The position numbers and the translations under genes are program-made. The notes under the pieces were generated by a model, which saw nothing but the letters and a program-made list of their open reading frames with translations, did no database searches and had not been told where the DNA came from. Below are positions 22,826 to 26,157 of a stretch of 26,157 nucleotides of DNA, one piece after another (the stretch's first letter is position 1; each line of letters opens with the position of its first letter). Source of the stretch: Campylobacteraceae bacterium (GTDB taxonomy: Bacteria > Campylobacterota > Campylobacteria > Campylobacterales > Sulfurovaceae); NCBI GenBank assembly GCA_027079365.1, contig JALWVW010000050.1, positions 1 through 26,157 on the forward strand. Reading direction: 5' to 3'.

Positions 22826-23493
22826 TGCAGTACCTCTATCATCCAGAGACTTCGGTATCGCAGCTATACTTGAGTGGCGAGAGCCATCGCTATCTTTTTA
22901 AAGTACGCCGGCATAGAACTGGAGAGCTTGTATGCCTCCGAAATCTCCAGGATGATACCCTCTATACCTATGAGATTATAGCATTGGACAGAAAAGAGGC
23001 AACGCTCATGCTTCAGTCGCAGCAGGAGCTTGTCGTCAAAGCAGAGAAAAAACTACATATCGGCTGGTGTATGATAGACCCCAAAAGTATTGAAAAAGCA
23101 CTTCCCGGTCTCAATGAACTGGGGGTAGAGAAGATCACTTTCCTCTACTGTGCACGCAGCCAAAAACAGTTTAGCCCAGACTTTGACAGACTACAGAAGA
23201 TACTGCTAAACTCTTCTCAGCAGTGTGGAAGAAGTCGTATGATGATATTGGAGATGGAGGAGAGTCTCGCCTCTTTTCTGAAGGCCTATCCTGAAACCTA
23301 TCTTCTGAATTTCTCAGAAAAACATCTCTCGCCAGCGGCATCCATTGAGACAATCGTGATTGGCTGCGAAGGTGGTCTGACCGATGCAGAGTGTGCGCTG
23401 TTCGACGCAGGAAGAGTGGTAGGGCTCGATACACCACTGATCCTGCGAAGTGAGAGTGCTGCCACTTCTGTGGCCAGTTTGTTACTGCTCTAG
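22825..23493 (+). CDS. rsmE: 16S rRNA m3U1498 methyltransferase RsmE
   Basis: 222 residues from ATG 22825, overlapping the upstream stop by one base. The start MQYLYHPE and the SPOUT knot signatures IGCEGGL (usually IGPEGG, here Cys for Pro), VGLDTPLILRSESAATSVASLLLL at the C-terminus and KSIEKALPGLNELGVEKITFL are typical RsmE features. It methylates U1498 of 16S rRNA using SAM. The 3' end overlaps the convergent Sel1-type gene by 12 bases. Confidence 0.9.
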   Translation: MQYLYHPETSVSQLYLSGESHRYLFKVRRHRTGELVCLRNLQDDTLYTYEIIALDRKEATLMLQSQQELVVKAEKKLHIGWCMIDPKSIEKALPGLNELGVEKITFLYCARSQKQFSPDFDRLQKILLNSSQQCGRSRMMILEMEESLASFLKAYPETYLLNFSEKHLSPAASIETIVIGCEGGLTDAECALFDAGRVVGLDTPLILRSESAATSVASLLLL

Positions 23494-24744
23494 CAGATCC
23501 AATGAGTGCATTTCAGTGATCTTGAGCTCTCCGGCCTCTTTTTTGGCGGTAAATGCTGCTTGGAATTCCCAGCGAATGATACGCTTTTCCTTGGATGTCT
23601 GCCCGACAAGCTTGAGACTACAGCGACTTTTGTTGCTTCCTCTTCTGGGGGTACAGCGATAGGATTTGATATAGGTGAGATATTTTGCCCCGCCAAAGAG
23701 TGTCTCTTTGAGCTGTTTTTCAAATGCTTTTCGCTCTCTGTGATAATAGGAGAGATCAAGCAGTTGGTCAAGCAGTAGGAGTTTGTCTCTCCTGCTTAGT
23801 ACAAATTGAGGAAGAGAAGAGGCCTTGGGAATCGTACTGATAGAGAGGGTGTTTGGTGATGGCATAGGGGTACTTTTGGGCGCAGTGCCTATAGGGATGA
23901 TCAGCTTGTGGTTGTGAAATCCCTGCTGCCCTACAGTACCTTTTTGGGGGATAGACTTGATTTTGTTTTTGTATTTGAGGCTACCGCGTATATAGAGGGT
24001 GAGCTGGCTAACCTGTGGGGGTATTTTGAGGGTGATCGTAGCTTTTTTAGTCTGATTTTTTGCCCAGTGTTTGGCCTCACCCTCGATCAGAAGATATCCA
24101 CTTCGCATAGGTTTTTTATGTGTAATACTAAAAATATTTGATGCTTTTGGGTAGCTTTTAATATGGTCAAATCCATCAGATCGGCTCTTTAAAAGTATAT
24201 CTTGTTCGACACCGGGAAAAGAGAAGGAGAGCCACCCAGATGCCTGACCAAAACGATTGGTCATGCTGGCATCGATCTGAACGATCCGCTTCTGCTTGTC
24301 GATAAGCTCCGCATGGATGTTGATGCTGCCAAGTGCACGGTCTTTGATAGTAACCTTGTTTATTTTCTTTTTAGAGGTGGATTTGTTTCGTGTGCTACCC
24401 TTGTTTGCAGGTTGTGCTTTTTGGGCAAAGGAACAGCTTTTTTTATAGCCCAGCGTACAGGCCTTTTGTGTATAGGTGATAAAGCTGGCATCGCTCTGTA
24501 TCACACCTGATCCTACCAGATACAACTCTGCCAGATGGTAACAACCCATTGCATAGCGTAAATCACAGGCACGCTTGTAGAGTTTGGCGGCTTTATTAAC
24601 CTTCCCTTTCTGGTCATAGAGATAACCCAGACCATCACAGGCTTGTCCACTTTTGTTATGGCATTGTCGTGTCAGTTGCTGCGGTATCGCAGCATGAAGG
24701 CTTGCGAGTAGTAAAAAAGAGAAAATAATTCTATACTTCTTCAT
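23482..24744 (-). CDS. Secreted Sel1-repeat (Hcp-like) protein with a long C-terminal region
   Basis: 420 residues. A signal peptide (about residues 1-18, ending LHA) precedes two to three Sel1-like units with paired Cys spaced CX7C (CHNKSGQAC, CDLRYAMGC, CTLGYKKSC), the disulfide pattern of Helicobacter cysteine-rich proteins. Residues about 110-125 are Lys/Ser-rich. The remaining 290 residues are beta-rich with no family I recognise and contain a Cys pair near the end (SYRCTPRRGSNKSRC). The start ATG at 24744 has no close ribosome binding site (GGAG is about 18 bases off). It is convergent with rsmE (12-base overlap) and divergent from the Gly-rich lipoprotein. Confidence 0.75.
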   Translation of the reverse strand: MKKYRIIFSFLLLASLHAAIPQQLTRQCHNKSGQACDGLGYLYDQKGKVNKAAKLYKRACDLRYAMGCYHLAELYLVGSGVIQSDASFITYTQKACTLGYKKSCSFAQKAQPANKGSTRNKSTSKKKINKVTIKDRALGSINIHAELIDKQKRIVQIDASMTNRFGQASGWLSFSFPGVEQDILLKSRSDGFDHIKSYPKASNIFSITHKKPMRSGYLLIEGEAKHWAKNQTKKATITLKIPPQVSQLTLYIRGSLKYKNKIKSIPQKGTVGQQGFHNHKLIIPIGTAPKSTPMPSPNTLSISTIPKASSLPQFVLSRRDKLLLLDQLLDLSYYHRERKAFEKQLKETLFGGAKYLTYIKSYRCTPRRGSNKSRCSLKLVGQTSKEKRIIRWEFQAAFTAKKEAGELKITEMHSLDLLEQ

Positions 24745-24822
24745 AAAAATATCAATGATTTGCTCCGTACTGTTTTGGGATACCTCTTGGGGTCAATACT
24801 ATTGTAACCAAACTCTCCTGAC

Positions 24823-24855
24823 TTGCCACAATTTTGCCACAACTTTTTGCTACAA
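24823..24855. repeat. Three direct copies of TTGCYACAA before the terminal lipoprotein
   Basis: TTGCCACAA at 24823-24831 and 24834-24842 and TTGCTACAA at 24847-24855, offset by 11 and 13 bases, about one helical turn each. The third overlaps a TACAAT that could be a -10 box. The other 200 bases of this 236-base intergenic region hold an AGGAAG/CTTCCT stem (24883-24907) and no gene. Confidence 0.4.
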
Positions 24856-24980
24856 TGAGATGTTAGGATTTTTTCCATAGAGAGGAAGTACATATAGGTA
24901 GCTTCCTTAGGTATTGTTGTATTGTGTGTTCTATCTGGTGATTGCACGATACAAAAGCATAAGTCAAAAAGGAGACACTG

Positions 24981-26157
24981 ATGAAAAATAAGTATTTGCA
25001 AAGATGTTTTTTGGGGCTTGCAGCCTCTGCACTCTTGGTAGGGTGTGGCGGTGGCGGTGGTGGCAGCGGCGGTAATGGCGGTGGCGGTGACGGTGGCGGT
25101 GGGTCACCATCCTTCAAAGGGTTGGCATCGCTCTCGGGTACACTGGGTGCTGACAAAGGAGGGTTTGCGCGCCTGCTCCTAGATACAGATGGGGATGGCA
25201 AGTATGATGGTAAGAATGATATCACTGCTTCCCTGGAGGTCAAAAACGGATCCTTTAGATTTGAAGGTATCAAGACACTTGAGGGCAAAGTACTTCAGGG
25301 GCAGCTGATCGTGACTGTGCCTGGCTATGCGCCCTATCAGAGGATTGTTTCGCTTCATGCAGGGCAGAGCTATGTGATAGATGCCTCCTCAGCACTCAAC
25401 AAGCCGGCACTCAAGGAGGTTGTGAGCCTAGAAGGCCTTTCCAAGTCAGCACGGATGGGAAGTGTCATACAGTTTGGTATCAACAAGACAGAAGAAGGTA
25501 TGCAGAGCTTTAGTCGACTGATCTCACTGGGTCAGCTTGCTGCGGAGGATAGCTTTCCTGTAGAGGATGGCAGGGTTTCGACCTATCAGTTTGCCACTGC
25601 ATCGATCCCCGAAGGTGTCAAGACCGTAGAAGCCACTATGCAGGCCTTTGACTCTACCAAACCTGAAGATATTGGTAACTTCCCAGGAAGTTTCCGAGGC
25701 TATGGTCAGAACGGTGCCAAGAGCGCAGCAGAAGGAGAGGTAGGGCTCGCCTCGGCTGCTTTTGACCTGCTGGTACTCAAAGACCAGAATGGCCAGAAGA
25801 TCACACTAGAAGCAGAAACTTCCAAACTGGGAACCAAAGTAGATCTGAGTAACTGTGTTAACAGATGGACACGCCATGTGACTGCTGATCAAGTAACTGT
25901 GATCAACAGTTGGGGTGATTCTGATAATACAGACCCTGGATATCAGGTGCCTATCTGGAGTAATGACAACAGTGAGTCTGCATGGAAATTTGTCGGTGTT
26001 GCAAACTTTGATGAGCCTAATAATCAATTTGAGATGTGTATTCCTGATGACTGGGGTTCGGGGTATCTCAACTGTGATTCCCCGATTGCGTTTGAACAAC
26101 CTGTTATAATGTGTGTCAATGCATCTGATGGAAATACTTCTCTCTCTTCTGTATCTA
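24981..26157 (+). CDS. Gly-rich lipoprotein, open at the right edge
   Basis: A reading frame of at least 392 codons without a stop runs from ATG 24981 (AAGGAGACACTG just upstream) to the window edge. A lipoprotein signal ends in ALLVGC, followed by a Gly/Ser/Asp linker of about 22 residues (GGGGGGSGGNGGGGDGGGGS). The mature part has a Ca-loop-like DTDGDGKYDG at about residue 70-79 and a beta-rich domain from about residue 85 onwards, with several Trp and Cys near the visible end. It may be a surface or outer-membrane adhesin/carbohydrate-binding protein; I do not recognise the family and the rest is outside the window. The opposite strand shows Pro-rich shadows only. Confidence 0.75.
   Translation, partial: MKNKYLQRCFLGLAASALLVGCGGGGGGSGGNGGGGDGGGGSPSFKGLASLSGTLGADKGGFARLLLDTDGDGKYDGKNDITASLEVKNGSFRFEGIKTLEGKVLQGQLIVTVPGYAPYQRIVSLHAGQSYVIDASSALNKPALKEVVSLEGLSKSARMGSVIQFGINKTEEGMQSFSRLISLGQLAAEDSFPVEDGRVSTYQFATASIPEGVKTVEATMQAFDSTKPEDIGNFPGSFRGYGQNGAKSAAEGEVGLASAAFDLLVLKDQNGQKITLEAETSKLGTKVDLSNCVNRWTRHVTADQVTVINSWGDSDNTDPGYQVPIWSNDNSESAWKFVGVANFDEPNNQFEMCIPDDWGSGYLNCDSPIAFEQPVIMCVNASDGNTSLSSVS

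Noticed and set aside
24863..25288. Pro-rich minus-strand ORF opposite the Gly-rich lipoprotein
   Set aside because: Low-complexity shadow of GGT/GGC codons; no start site or family.
1..26157. Genomic island or mobile element
   Set aside because: No integrase, transposase, tRNA junction or direct-repeat ends; gene content is mostly core metabolism.

Overview
The window looks like a chromosomal segment of a Campylobacterota (epsilonproteobacterial) chemolithotroph, most likely a Sulfurovum-type organism. This is inferred from the gene order of the periplasmic nitrate reductase cluster (napA-G-H-B-F-x-L-D, with no napC), the three-gene pet (cytochrome bc) operon with a diheme cytochrome c, the low-potential Rieske motif, a QueE with a long loop between its second and third cluster cysteines, and the frequent TATAAT -10 boxes with weak or absent -35 elements. 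No 16S or other phylogenetic marker is present, so the genus is not proven. I saw no tRNA, rRNA, CRISPR array, IS element or prophage gene.

Layout: 1-310 (-) is the start of a UPF0324/YeiH-type membrane protein, divergent from a LysR regulator (419-1288). 1482-3249 holds an unrecognised lipoprotein followed by a secreted papain-like cysteine protease with thrombospondin type 3 calcium-binding repeats. 3341-4508 holds an MnmC-type tRNA methyltransferase and a small secreted protein. 4528-5438 (-) holds a cupin and riboflavin synthase. 5570-7447 is mnmG. 7579-10349 is petABC. 10619-13680 is a moaA-queC-queE-queD unit. 13745-14440 encodes a lipoprotein cytochrome c on a long Ala/Lys/Glu helix. 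14664-22337 is the nap cluster. 22430-23493 holds a small membrane protein and rsmE. 23482-24744 (-) is a Sel1-repeat secreted protein. 24981 to the right edge is an open-ended, Gly-rich lipoprotein.

How it fits together: the energy genes form a menaquinone-linked respiratory set. The bc complex takes electrons from quinol to cytochrome c. NapGH takes electrons from quinol to NapB and NapA for nitrate reduction. MoaA supplies the first step of the molybdenum cofactor that NapA needs, and two c553-type domains (the tethered lipoprotein and the N-terminal part of NapB) sit next to the terminal reductase. queCED makes the precursor of queuosine, and MnmG plus MnmC modify U34, so tRNA anticodon modification is a second theme.

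The most interesting points are: (i) near-identical FNR-type boxes (ATGAT-N4-ATCAA) in the same position relative to TATAAT upstream of both pet and nap; (ii) a NapB carrying an extra N-terminal class I cytochrome c domain, so probably triheme; (iii) the helix-tethered cytochrome with a 33-residue internal repeat just upstream of nap; (iv) an unassigned acidic 117-residue protein inside the nap operon; (v) the lipoprotein/protease-TSP3 pair with a possible 5' leader structure.
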